The position numbers were made by a program, and so were the translations under genes. Shown here one piece after another: positions 45,706 through 54,360 of a stretch of DNA of 64,000 nucleotides (its first letter is position 1; every line of letters begins with the position of its first letter). Where the stretch lies: positions 1,240,001-1,304,000 of the forward strand of contig CAVWVJ010000003.1 in NCBI GenBank assembly GCA_963758505.1. Direction: 5' to 3'. Under the pieces are notes generated by a model. That model worked only from the letters and a program-made list of their open reading frames with translations, ran no database searches and had not been told where the DNA came from. This DNA is from Korobacter sp963758505. Its GTDB lineage: Bacteria; Acidobacteriota; Terriglobia; Terriglobales; Acidobacteriaceae.

Positions 45706-47820
45706 ATGACTTCGCTTTACGACAATCTTCCCCCGGTTGAGGTGGGCGGCCGGAAGCTGGTAGGCCGTGTTTTTTTCGCCCTTCTGATCTTCATCGCCGC
45801 CTTGCTTGGCGTGGGCAGCGGACTCCTCCTCGTCTATTCCACCGACCTCCCGCAAGTCACCGAACTGGAGAAGTTCCGTCCCAGCTCTATCACGGAACTC
45901 TACGATGACCAGGGCCGCATCATCGGCTCCTTCGCCCTGCAGCGCCGCATGATCGCCGGCTACGACGATTTTCCCAAGGTCCTGCGCGACGCCATCATCT
46001 CCACCGAAGACAAGGACTTCGAAAACCACTTCGGCATCAATTTCTGGCGCATGTTCGGCGCCGCCTTCCGTGACCTCAGCTCCGGCAGCCGCGCCCAGGG
46101 TGCCTCTACTCTCACCATGCAGCTCTCCCGCAACCTGTTCCTCTCCGCCGACCGCAACTTCCGGCGCAAGGTGCAGGAGATCATGCTCTCCATCCAGATC
46201 GAGCGCCGCTTTACCAAGGAACAGATCTTCACCATGTACTGCAACCAGATCTATCTCGGCCACGGCGTCTATGGCTTCGAGGCTGGTTCGCATTTTTATT
46301 TCAACAAACCCGCGAAAGATCTCACTCTCGAAGAAGCCGCGGTTCTCGCCGGTTTGCCGAAAGCGCCCAATTCCTATTCGCCGATCAACAGCCCCGAGCG
46401 CGCGCTCCGCCGCCGCAACCTCGTGATCAACAACATGCTCGAAGACGGCAAGATCAATGCGGACCAGGCCTTCAAGGCGAAGGAAACGCCGATCAAGCTC
46501 ACCTTCCAGAGCGATCCCAATTCCCTGGCGCCAAATTTCGTCGAAGAGATCCGCCGCTACCTGGAGAAAAAGTACGGCACGGACGAGGTGCACGAAGGCG
46601 GCCTGCGCGTTTACACCACGCTTAACATGGACTTGCAGCACACCGCCAACCAGGCGTTGCTCGATGGCCTGGCCGCCTACGAGCGCCGCCACGGCTGGCG
46701 CGGTAAACTGCCTAACGTCGTTGCTGCCGGAGACGATCTCGCGAGCTACCAGCATCCCGATTGGGATAACACCATCGAACCTGGCAGTTACGTTCACGTC
46801 CTCGTGACCGAAGTCTCGCCCGCTTCGGCCGCCGTGAAGTTCGGCCGCTATACCGCCGCCATCGTGCCCGAGGACATGAAGTGGACCTCGCACAAATCTC
46901 CGCAGGAGATCCTCAGCGTCGGCGACGTTGCGTACATCAAGGTCATCTCGCTCACTGGCGATCGCGCCAAGGTTTCGCTGGAAGAAGATTCCGGCGCGCA
47001 AGGCGCCATCCTCGCCATCGACAACGCTACCGGCGACATCAAGGCGATGGTCGGCGGGCGCGACTACGAGGAATCGAAGTTCAACCGCGCCACCCAGGCG
47101 CTGCGACAGACCGGCTCCTCCTTCAAGCCTTACGTTTATGCCGCCGCTGTCGACCAACTCGGTATCACGCCCGACGACACGATCCTCGACGCGCCGGTGA
47201 GCTTTCCCACGGCTACCGGTGTTTACACGCCGCATAACTACGATGGCAAGTTCGAAGGCACCATCTCTCTGCGCCGCGCCCTTGCGGACTCGCGGAACAT
47301 TCCGGCGCTGAAACTCGCCGAGCGAGTTGGGATTCACAACGTCATCGAAATGGCGCATCGCTTCGGCGTCACCTCGCAGATTCAACCCTATCTCCCGGTT
47401 GCCCTGGGCGCCGCCGAAATCACCCTCGTCGAGCAGGTCGCTGCTTATGCCACCTTCCCCAACGACGGTGTGCGCGTCACCCCGCGGTTCATCACCAAGG
47501 TCACCGACTACGATGGCCGCGTCCTCGAAGAGGACTATCCCGACGTGCGCGATGTGATCAAATCCGAAACCGCCCGGACGATGGTAGATTTCATGCGCGA
47601 GCCCATCCTGCATGGCACAGCCTATGCCGCCAGCCTTGCGTTCAAGGGCCATGCCCTCGGCGGCAAAACCGGCACTACCAACGATTTCACGGACGCCTGG
47701 TTCATCGGCTTCTCGCCTTCGGTCACCTGCGGCGTCTGGGTCGGCTTCGATGAAAAGAAATCGCTCGGCGCGAAAGAGACCGGCGCCGGGCCGCACTGCC
47801 CATCTGGATGGACTACATGA
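45706..47820 (+). CDS. Penicillin-binding protein 1A (transglycosylase/transpeptidase), C terminus frameshifted
   Basis: Bifunctional cell-wall synthase in the inner membrane (helix about 20-44). The GT51 domain has STEDKDFENHFG with catalytic Glu101, QGASTLTMQLSRN and RKVQEIMLSIQIE. The transpeptidase has SSFK (Ser471-Lys474), SRN (529-531) and KTG (654-656). One base is missing in a C run near 47787: after KETGA the family sequence ALPIWMDYM and a further 40-odd residues (to a TGA at 47949) are out of frame, so the read protein ends as ETGAGPHCPSGWTT. The catalytic domains are complete. The restored frame would end overlapping the PASTA gene start (TGATG). Confidence 0.92.
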   Translation: MTSLYDNLPPVEVGGRKLVGRVFFALLIFIAALLGVGSGLLLVYSTDLPQVTELEKFRPSSITELYDDQGRIIGSFALQRRMIAGYDDFPKVLRDAIISTEDKDFENHFGINFWRMFGAAFRDLSSGSRAQGASTLTMQLSRNLFLSADRNFRRKVQEIMLSIQIERRFTKEQIFTMYCNQIYLGHGVYGFEAGSHFYFNKPAKDLTLEEAAVLAGLPKAPNSYSPINSPERALRRRNLVINNMLEDGKINADQAFKAKETPIKLTFQSDPNSLAPNFVEEIRRYLEKKYGTDEVHEGGLRVYTTLNMDLQHTANQALLDGLAAYERRHGWRGKLPNVVAAGDDLASYQHPDWDNTIEPGSYVHVLVTEVSPASAAVKFGRYTAAIVPEDMKWTSHKSPQEILSVGDVAYIKVISLTGDRAKVSLEEDSGAQGAILAIDNATGDIKAMVGGRDYEESKFNRATQALRQTGSSFKPYVYAAAVDQLGITPDDTILDAPVSFPTATGVYTPHNYDGKFEGTISLRRALADSRNIPALKLAERVGIHNVIEMAHRFGVTSQIQPYLPVALGAAEITLVEQVAAYATFPNDGVRVTPRFITKVTDYDGRVLEEDYPDVRDVIKSETARTMVDFMREPILHGTAYAASLAFKGHALGGKTGTTNDFTDAWFIGFSPSVTCGVWVGFDEKKSLGAKETGAGPHCPSGWTT

Positions 47821-47950
47821 AGGTGGCGCTGAAGGGGAAGGATGGCGAGGAATTCACCGGCCAGCCCACGCCTCCACCGGCAAGCGCGGTGGCGCATAAA
47901 GGCCAGCCACCGGCAGCCGCGCCGCCCGGCGACGATGCGGAGTCTCACTG

Positions 47951-48724
47951 ATGCGCAGATTCTTCCGCCTCGTGTTGCGCTTTCTCGTACTGGTGGTCGT
48001 CTTTCTGGTCTCCCTGCTCACCGCCATGCGCTTCGCCATTCATGGCCGTGAAGTCCCCGTGCCCAAACTGGTTGGCATGACGCCGCCGCAAGCCGAACAG
48101 GCTTTGGCGAATAGCGGGTTGGTCTATATCCGCGAGAACCGTTACTACTCGACGGAGGTTCCGGAGGGCCACATCCTCAGCCAGGTTCCCGCTCCCGGAG
48201 AAAAGGTTCGCCGTGGCTGGCGCGTTCGCGTCGCTGAAAGCATGGGACCGCAACGCGAAGTGATTCCGGCGGTGATCGGCGACAGCGAGCGCGCCGCCGA
48301 ACTCAACATCCGCCGCCGCGGCCTCGACCTCGGCACAGTCGCTACCGTTCAGATCCCCGACGCCCCATCCGATACCGTCATTGCCCAGAGTCCGCCGCCG
48401 AATGCGACGGGCGTTACTTCGCCGAAGATCAGTCTGCTCGTCGCCGCGCCCGCAGAACCGCAGTGGTTCGTGATGCCCAACTTCATCGGCCAGCCGCTCG
48501 ATAGCGTCGTCAAGAGCATCAGCAGCGCCGGGTTCAAGGTCGGCAACATTCACACCATCAACCCCGAGCCGCCCGTCGCCGACTCCAGCATCCCGATGCT
48601 GCCCCAGCCGTCGCCCGCGCCCGTCGCCCCTACTCGCAGTGTTGCCGTCGTCGTCCACCAATCCCCCGGCCCCGGCCAGAAAATTCCCGCCCAGGCCCTG
48701 ATCAACCTCGACGTAACCCGCTAA
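47951..48724 (+). CDS. Membrane-anchored PASTA-domain protein
   Basis: 257 residues: an N-terminal helix (FRLVLRFLVLVVVFLVSLLTAM) and three PASTA repeats (VPVPKLVGMTPPQAEQALAN, VIPAVIGDSERAAELNIRRR, FVMPNFIGQPLDSVVKSISS). PASTA domains bind peptidoglycan precursors or beta-lactams. Here they stand without a kinase or PBP domain. The start overlaps the restored PBP1A stop by one base, so it is probably co-translated and works with PBP1A in the periplasm. Its stop overlaps the convergent rsmB stop by 3 nt. Confidence 0.88.
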   Translation: MRRFFRLVLRFLVLVVVFLVSLLTAMRFAIHGREVPVPKLVGMTPPQAEQALANSGLVYIRENRYYSTEVPEGHILSQVPAPGEKVRRGWRVRVAESMGPQREVIPAVIGDSERAAELNIRRRGLDLGTVATVQIPDAPSDTVIAQSPPPNATGVTSPKISLLVAAPAEPQWFVMPNFIGQPLDSVVKSISSAGFKVGNIHTINPEPPVADSSIPMLPQPSPAPVAPTRSVAVVVHQSPGPGQKIPAQALINLDVTR

Positions 48725-50139
48725 CCCCACGTCATCCTGAGCGAAGCGGCGTCGGCGCCGCGCAGTCGAAGGACCTGCCTTTTCCATGACTCTCTCGCCC
48801 GTTCTGACATTCGGAGCGAAGCGCTACTATAGGCGGTCAGAACCGCTGCGAAGAAACCATCGCAAGGCTGGACGCCCGGAAAGGTCCGCAAAAAGCCTCC
48901 GCGAAGCAGGGTTTCGGGGTCAGAAATCGCCATTTCGGAAGCGATTTTGTGCAATTCTGAGGCGCAATCGAGCACTTTTACGCCCTCAAAAAGCACCTTT
49001 TCGACGACCTTTTCGCCCTCTTCGGGCTCCAGCGAACAGGTGGAATAGACCAGTCGGCCACCGGGCGCGAGTTGCCGCAATGCCGCCTGCAGGATCGCAA
49101 CCTGCCGCCCCTGGAGATCGATGAGATCTTCGGGCTTGAGCCGCCACTTGATTTCGGGATTGCGGGCCAGCGTTCCGGTGCCGGAGCAGGGAACGTCCGC
49201 CAGAACACAATCGAAAGACTGCGCCACGGCGATGGCAGTGACATCGGCGGTCTGTATGTCTACGTTGGCGGCGCGTACCCGCTCGCGAAGCAATCGCGCG
49301 CGCGCTTCGTGCAACTCCAGCGCCACGATTTCGGAACCCGGGTTGCGCTCCGCGAGAACCGAAGTTTTCCCGCCGGGGGCCGCGCAGCAATCGAGCACCC
49401 GTTGGCCGCCGCCGGCGAGCACTGCGACCAGCTGCGATGCTTCATCCTGGATCCAGACTTCGCCGCGCGCGAAGGCTGGGGTCCTGCGCACGTCCCCGCT
49501 GGTCACGTGCCGCGCGGCATGCAGCAGGTGTCCGGGCTCAAGGGCGATGCCCGCGGTTTGCAGTTCGCTTTCAACGACTGCGCGGCGAGCGGGATCGAAA
49601 GGCAGTCGGATCGTCGTTCGCGGGATTTGCTGGTCGTAACGGCAGATTGCCTCGGCCACGCCCTCGCCGTAATGCTCGACCCAGCGCGCGACCATCCACT
49701 CCGGATGGGCATATTTCGCGGCGAGGGTTGTCTCGTCCGCAGGATTCGAATTCTGTGCCAGCTTGCGCAGCACCGCATTGGCGAAGGGGACGGCCGAGCG
49801 CTTTCGCGCCCGCTTTACAAGTTCCACGCTCTCGTTGACGGCTGCGTTGGCGGGGACACGGTCGAGGAAGCGTAGCTGGTAAGCAGCGATCCGCAGCGCA
49901 AGCAGCACCTCGCGATCGAGTTTGCGCAGAGGTTGCGAAGAGTGTGCGGCGATCGAGGCATCGAGCGAAGATTGCCAGCGCAAAACGCCGAGGACGATCT
50001 CGTTCGCGAGACCGCGATCAGCAGGTGAAAGTTCATCGAGCTTCCTGGAATGGAGGAGTTCGCTGGCGAATGCAGCATCGCGCTCTACGCGGAGGAGGAT
50101 GTCGAAGGCGGCGGCGCGAGCAGGGGAGGAACGGGGCAC
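48721..50139 (-). CDS. rsmB: 16S rRNA m5C967 methyltransferase RsmB, C-terminal tail encoded by a repeat
   Basis: 472 residues. The N-terminal NusB-like domain (RAAAFDILLRVERDAAFASELL, LANEIVLGVLRW) and the SAM-dependent domain are both complete: VLDCCAAPGGKTSVLAE, ADVPCSGTGTLARNPEIKWR (catalytic Cys), and YSTCSLEPEEGE (second Cys). Normal family members end near DGFFAAVL. This one runs on for about 37 residues (SASLRMSERARESWKR, then VLRLRGADAASLRMTWG) because the type A repeat and a degenerate copy were read through. Start GTG at 50139. A weak -10 TAAACT lies 6 nt upstream. It lies downstream of fmt and the M49-like gene, the usual company of rsmB. Confidence 0.9.
   Translation of the reverse strand: MPRSSPARAAAFDILLRVERDAAFASELLHSRKLDELSPADRGLANEIVLGVLRWQSSLDASIAAHSSQPLRKLDREVLLALRIAAYQLRFLDRVPANAAVNESVELVKRARKRSAVPFANAVLRKLAQNSNPADETTLAAKYAHPEWMVARWVEHYGEGVAEAICRYDQQIPRTTIRLPFDPARRAVVESELQTAGIALEPGHLLHAARHVTSGDVRRTPAFARGEVWIQDEASQLVAVLAGGGQRVLDCCAAPGGKTSVLAERNPGSEIVALELHEARARLLRERVRAANVDIQTADVTAIAVAQSFDCVLADVPCSGTGTLARNPEIKWRLKPEDLIDLQGRQVAILQAALRQLAPGGRLVYSTCSLEPEEGEKVVEKVLFEGVKVLDCASELHKIASEMAISDPETLLRGGFLRTFPGVQPCDGFFAAVLTAYSSASLRMSERARESWKRQVLRLRGADAASLRMTWG
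48731..48778. repeat. Intergenic dyad repeat, type A copy 5, inside the rsmB 3' end
   Basis: GTCATCCTGAGCGAAG, inner dyad GCGGCG/CGCCGC, then CAGTCGAAGGACC. The reverse-strand reading is part of the RsmB tail. A diverged half copy (TGACATTCGGAGCGAAGCG) lies about 40 nt farther on. Confidence 0.75.
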
Positions 50140-50318
50140 ACAGTTAGTTTACCGATTCCTGCGGAGAGAGGATGGGAAGCCGAATCGATCCTTGGCGCGG
50201 GGATTGCTCGGTATTTCTTCATGGCTCGACTGGTCTGGTGTAGGCGAGGGTGGATGGAACATGTAGCCGCGGCAGGGGCTAAAGGCCGCCGATCTCTTGC
50301 GCCGTTCCGGCACGACTA

Positions 50319-50338
50319 AAGTCGTGCCCTGATACAGG
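50319..50338. repeat. Perfect inverted repeat between fmt and rsmB
   Basis: GGCACGACT-aa-AGTCGTGCC, a 9-bp stem, in the 228-bp gap. No other gene-like signal is seen in the gap. There is no T tract, so it is not an obvious terminator. Confidence 0.55.
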
Positions 50339-50367
50339 TCGCCTTGCGTGCCATCATCGATGCAAGG

Positions 50368-51303
50368 TCATGAGACAAGCCGTTCGCCGGGTTTTGGCCG
50401 ATAGCCGTTAAGGAAATCGCGAGCCGTCATGCGCTTCTTGCCTTCGAGTTGCAGTTCGAGAATTTCGAGCGCTGTACCGTTACCGGCGCCGGCGATCAGC
50501 CGATTGTTGCTCTCCTGCAATTCACCGGGTTGGAGAGTGAAGTCTTCGGTGAGGACTTGGGCGGCGTGTACGGTGAGGGCTTTGCCGCGAAAGCGCGTGA
50601 AGGCTCCGGGCCACGGCTGAAAGCCGCGCAAGCGGTTGACGATCTCTTGCGCGGATCGATGGAAGTCGATCTGTCCATCCTCTTTTTTCAGGATCGGCGC
50701 AAGCGTGTGTTCCGCATCGTTCTGCGAAACCGGGGTAATCACTCCGGCTTCCAACCGCGCCAGGGTTTCGACCAGCAACTCCGCGCCAAGTTCGGCCAAT
50801 CGCGGTGCAAGCGTTTCCGCAGTGTCATCCGGCGCAATCGGCATCTCGGCCTGGAGGAGCATAGCGCCGGTGTCGAGCCCGGCATCGATCTTCATGGTGG
50901 TCACGCCGGTCGTACGCTCGCCCATCGCAATGGCCCACTGGATGGGCGCAGCCCCGCGGTATTTCGGCAGCAGGGAGGCGTGCACGTTAATGTTGCCCAG
51001 AGGCGGCAGGTCGATCATCCACTGCGGAACGATGCGCCCATAGCCGACGACAATGATCGCGTCCGGCGCGATTTGCGTGAGCTGCTTGCGGAACTCTTCG
51101 TTGTTCTTGATCTTCTCCGGTTGCGTCACCGGCAGATCGAGCGCGAGCGCCGCCTCTTTCACCGGCGAAAGGGCCACGCCCATGCCGCGCCCCTTGGGCC
51201 GGTCTGGTTGGGTCACCACCAGTCGCACATCATGCCCAGCGCGAATGATGTGCTGCAGCGAGGGCACCGCGAAGCGCGGCGTTCCGCAGAAGACGAGCTT
51301 CAT
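50368..51303 (-). CDS. fmt: Methionyl-tRNA formyltransferase
   Basis: 311 residues. Formylates initiator Met-tRNA with 10-formyl-tetrahydrofolate in the cytoplasm. Motifs are VFCGTPRFAVPSL, VVTQPDRPKGRG, the catalytic INVHASLLPKYRGAAPIQWA and GVTTMKIDAGLDTGAML. A C-terminal tRNA-binding domain is present. It starts immediately after the stop codon of the M49-like gene (TAG then ATG), so the two are co-transcribed, with rsmB 228 nt further on. Confidence 0.96.
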   Translation of the reverse strand: MKLVFCGTPRFAVPSLQHIIRAGHDVRLVVTQPDRPKGRGMGVALSPVKEAALALDLPVTQPEKIKNNEEFRKQLTQIAPDAIIVVGYGRIVPQWMIDLPPLGNINVHASLLPKYRGAAPIQWAIAMGERTTGVTTMKIDAGLDTGAMLLQAEMPIAPDDTAETLAPRLAELGAELLVETLARLEAGVITPVSQNDAEHTLAPILKKEDGQIDFHRSAQEIVNRLRGFQPWPGAFTRFRGKALTVHAAQVLTEDFTLQPGELQESNNRLIAGAGNGTALEILELQLEGKKRMTARDFLNGYRPKPGERLVS

Positions 51304-53016
51304 CTACTGACCCTTGGCGAGAGCGTCGGCGGTCACGAAGTTCGGATCGATATCGACCGGGATGCCGCCCATCTTATCGATGGCCTTCTGGAACTCCGCC
51401 GGCACGGTTCCGTACTGGTCGAGGAATTTCTTCGTTCCCTCGTAATCGCCGTGGGCTTCGAGCGTCAGCATGTCGTGATCGAGGTCGCGAACGGCTTCCT
51501 TGATCTTCGTGAAGTCCACCGCGAAGGTCCCATCTGGCCGCGCGACGAATGCCCCATGTTGCAACAGGTAGCTGACCTGCACCGCCATGCCCTTGCCGTG
51601 CGCTTCGTGGGTTCCGAAGCGCAACGTCCGGAATGACGATGCGAGATAGGTTGTGTAGAGCTTCTTTTCCGAGTTGGAGTCCACTTTCAGCACGCCGTCG
51701 AGTCCCATCTCCTTAACGTGATCGAACATGTACTGCAACGCGAACAACCCGGTGACGTCGGCCTTCGCTTCCTCCAGCGCGCTGTACAGTTCCTTGATCT
51801 CAACGCGCGGATTGGTTTTGCGGCCGTTGACTTCAATCTCGTGGGGTCCGAGCCCATGGCAGAGTTCATGGGTCAGGATGTGGGTGAAGAAGAGATCGAA
51901 ATCGACATACTGCTGATCCTCGGCCGGGAGCACCTGCTTCGAGATGGGGATCAGCACGCTCGTGAACTTGGCTTCCTGGACGTTCTTCAGCATGACCCGC
52001 TTGGCGCCCTTTTGCGCGACCACGCGGTCGTCATTGGGCAGGTTGTACGCCGCGGTCTGGACGCCGTGCGCGCCGTCGCCTGCATCGAGGATCTCGTTGA
52101 CCACGCGAATCGGCGCCGCTGCCCCGAGCTTCGGGTTGCGATACTTTGGGTCGATCGGCAGGTTGTTCTCGATCTCCTGCAAGTGTTTGGAGAAAGAGCC
52201 GAGCTTCTGGGTTTCCGCATCGTCTCGCAGGTTGATAAAGGCCTCATAGGCCGCTTTGTAACCGAAAATCTGATCGTTGTAGGTTTCGTACGGGCCGATG
52301 GTCGGATCGATGGGAGCATCGAGATCCATCCAGTCCATATCGCTCTGGTAGTAATCGTTGGAGAGGAACGCCTCCGCCCGCGAATTCAGGAATTTCTTCA
52401 GAGACGGATTGTCGGTGAGCGCGGCGGCCTCCTTCAGCAGCGCGGCACACTTCTCCAGATCGGACCGATAGGCATCGCTATACGGTACGATCTTAAGTTT
52501 TCCGTCCCGTCCACGTTCGATAACGGTAAAGAAGCCCTTGGCTGCCTGCTGCTGCTTCTCCGGCAAAGTCTGGACCCAGCTCTCGAACTCTGCCCGCGTC
52601 ATGTCCTCGGGATAGAAGTTGGCCCCGGGGAGCTTGCGAGGCGGCACGCCGGGCAGGAAGGCCGTCAGGCCATCGAGCGCCGACCAAGGTCCCTTGTTTA
52701 ACCAGAAATACCGCGCCCGCTCCCGGCCGAGCTCCGAATGGTCTGCCTGCAGCTTCTGCCACAGGGCATGGTCGCCGCTCCAATATTGCGTCATGAAGAT
52801 GCTGTCGATCAGGTGGGCCGCTTCCACCAGCTTCACGAGGGCTTTCTGATCGCCCGGGGAGAGCTTTGCGGTATCCACCTTCACCTCGGTGGGTGCGAAA
52901 CGTGCCGCCATCGTTCTCAGTTCGGCAGCGTCGGGGAAGCTCCTGGCAGGGGCGGTCTGGGCAACGCCGCTCATGGAAATTGCAAGGGCCAGGAATGCAA
53001 GCAAGGCTTTTTTCAT
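51304..53016 (-). CDS. Exported M49-like zinc peptidase with HEXXH motif
   Basis: 570 residues with a signal peptide (KKALLAFLALAISMSGVAQ) and a GGGAGGA-type ribosome site. The zinc motif is HELCHGLGPHE (His383-Glu384-x-x-His387). The third ligand lies in EEAKAD (415-420). Dipeptidyl peptidase III proper has HEXXXH. This shorter form is seen in related bacterial Zn hydrolases of the same superfamily, so the exact peptidase specificity is open. The overall sequence (PRVEIKELYSALEEAKADV) still looks like M49. It is the first gene of an operon with fmt. Confidence 0.75.
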   Translation of the reverse strand: MKKALLAFLALAISMSGVAQTAPARSFPDAAELRTMAARFAPTEVKVDTAKLSPGDQKALVKLVEAAHLIDSIFMTQYWSGDHALWQKLQADHSELGRERARYFWLNKGPWSALDGLTAFLPGVPPRKLPGANFYPEDMTRAEFESWVQTLPEKQQQAAKGFFTVIERGRDGKLKIVPYSDAYRSDLEKCAALLKEAAALTDNPSLKKFLNSRAEAFLSNDYYQSDMDWMDLDAPIDPTIGPYETYNDQIFGYKAAYEAFINLRDDAETQKLGSFSKHLQEIENNLPIDPKYRNPKLGAAAPIRVVNEILDAGDGAHGVQTAAYNLPNDDRVVAQKGAKRVMLKNVQEAKFTSVLIPISKQVLPAEDQQYVDFDLFFTHILTHELCHGLGPHEIEVNGRKTNPRVEIKELYSALEEAKADVTGLFALQYMFDHVKEMGLDGVLKVDSNSEKKLYTTYLASSFRTLRFGTHEAHGKGMAVQVSYLLQHGAFVARPDGTFAVDFTKIKEAVRDLDHDMLTLEAHGDYEGTKKFLDQYGTVPAEFQKAIDKMGGIPVDIDPNFVTADALAKGQ

Positions 53017-53256
53017 GGGATGATTTTCCTCCCGGTCTTGATTCGAGCGGAGGCAACCAAGGATGATAGCAGCCGGAGAATCCCCGAGCCCGCTCTCGTA
53101 TCCGCCTTAATCCTCGGTTTTTCCGCCTTGGAACGGTACATTCTGGGCCGCTGCGCGTTAAACTAGAAAGACATACGATTCACACAACAACTTGGTGGAA
53201 CCGGGGACGATTTGCTCGTTTTCCCCTGGATTGCCAGGCTTTTGGTGCAGGAGTAC

Positions 53257-54332
53257 ATGAAAAAGATCCTTCTTCCGTCCTTACTGATTGCGGCCCTAGC
53301 TGTGCCCCTGTTTGCGGGCGACGATACGGTCGTAGAAGAGATCATTGCGCGCGTCAACAACCAGATCATCACCCGCGCCGACCTTCGTCGTGAGAGCGAG
53401 CAGGTGCTCGACCAGCTCAAGCAGCAGGATGCCGCGACCGCAGACCAGAAGTTCGTGCAGCGCCAGAAGGACGTGTTGCGCGACCTCATCGACCAGCAGC
53501 TTCTCGTCGATAAGGGGCAGGATCTCGGGATTTCGGCAGATACCGAGCTGGTGAAGCGCCTTGACGACATGCGCAAGCAGATGGGGCTGACCGACATGGA
53601 CGCACTCGAAAAGGCGGCCCAGCAGCAGGGGATATCGTTTGAGGATTTCAAGCAGAACCTCAAGAACCAGATCATTACCCAGCGCGTGATCAGCCAGGAA
53701 GTGGGCAGCCACATCAACATTGGGAAAGAAGAAGAGCTTAAGTTCTACAACGCGCATAAGGACGAGATGGAGCGGCCGGAGCAGGTCCGCCTGAGCGAAA
53801 TCCTCATCCCCGTGGATACGGAAAAAGACCCCGACGGAAAGCTGCGCAGAAAAAAGCCGAGGCCGTGTTGGCGCAGCTGAAGGAAGGTAAGAAGTTCGAC
53901 GATCTGGCGAAGGCGGAATCCAGCGGCCCCACCAAGGACAACGGGGGCGACCTCGGCTACTTCAAGCGGGGCGTTCTGGCCAAGGAATTGGAAGAGCAGG
54001 TTTTCCCGCTCAAGGGCGGCGACAACACCCAGCCGATTCGAACCAAGCAGGGCTTCGTGATCATCAAGGTCACCGAACACCAGCAGGCGGGCGTTCCGTC
54101 ACTCGAAGAAATCAAGCCGAAAGTCGATGAAGCCGTGTACATGGACAAGTTGGAGCCGGCGCTGCGTGCGTACCTCACCAAGTTGCGCGAAGACGCGTTC
54201 ATCGACATCAAGCCCGGGTATGTAGATACGGCGTCAAGTCCCAACGAGACCAAGCCGGTTTACACGGCTACGGCGAGCAACGATCACGCGAAATCGAAGA
54301 TCAAGAAAAAGAAAAAACTCCTGCTCTTCTAA
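53257..54332 (+). CDS. SurA/PpiC-type periplasmic chaperone-isomerase, frame break at a slippery heptamer
   Basis: Exported peptidyl-prolyl isomerase. ATG at 53257 with AGGAG upstream, signal KKILLPSLLIAALAVPLFAG, then a SurA-like N-terminal chaperone domain (EEIIARVNNQIITRADLRR, DLIDQQLLVDKGQDLG) up to LSEILIPVDTEKDPDGKLR. There the frame is lost. One base back, the rest continues as AEAVLAQLKEGKKFDDLAK, GGDLGYFKRG and IKVTEHQQAGVPSLEE, a parvulin domain. The join is A AAA AAG at 53850-53856, in register for a -1 slip that yields exactly this frame. Without a slip the protein stops at 53880 (208 residues). A homopolymer base loss is the simpler explanation. Confidence 0.85.
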
Positions 54333-54334
54333 AT

Positions 54335-54358
54335 AAAGGCGCCTGCGGGCGCCTTTTC
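54335..54358 (+). terminator. Rho-independent terminator of the SurA-like gene
   Basis: Stem AAAGGCGCC/GGCGCCTTT with a TGCG loop and a T tract. Confidence 0.92.
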
Positions 54359-54360
54359 GA

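Noticed and set aside
45667..47796. A 709-codon reverse-strand open frame
   Set aside because: It is antisense to PBP1A, whose catalytic motifs are all present in the forward frame.
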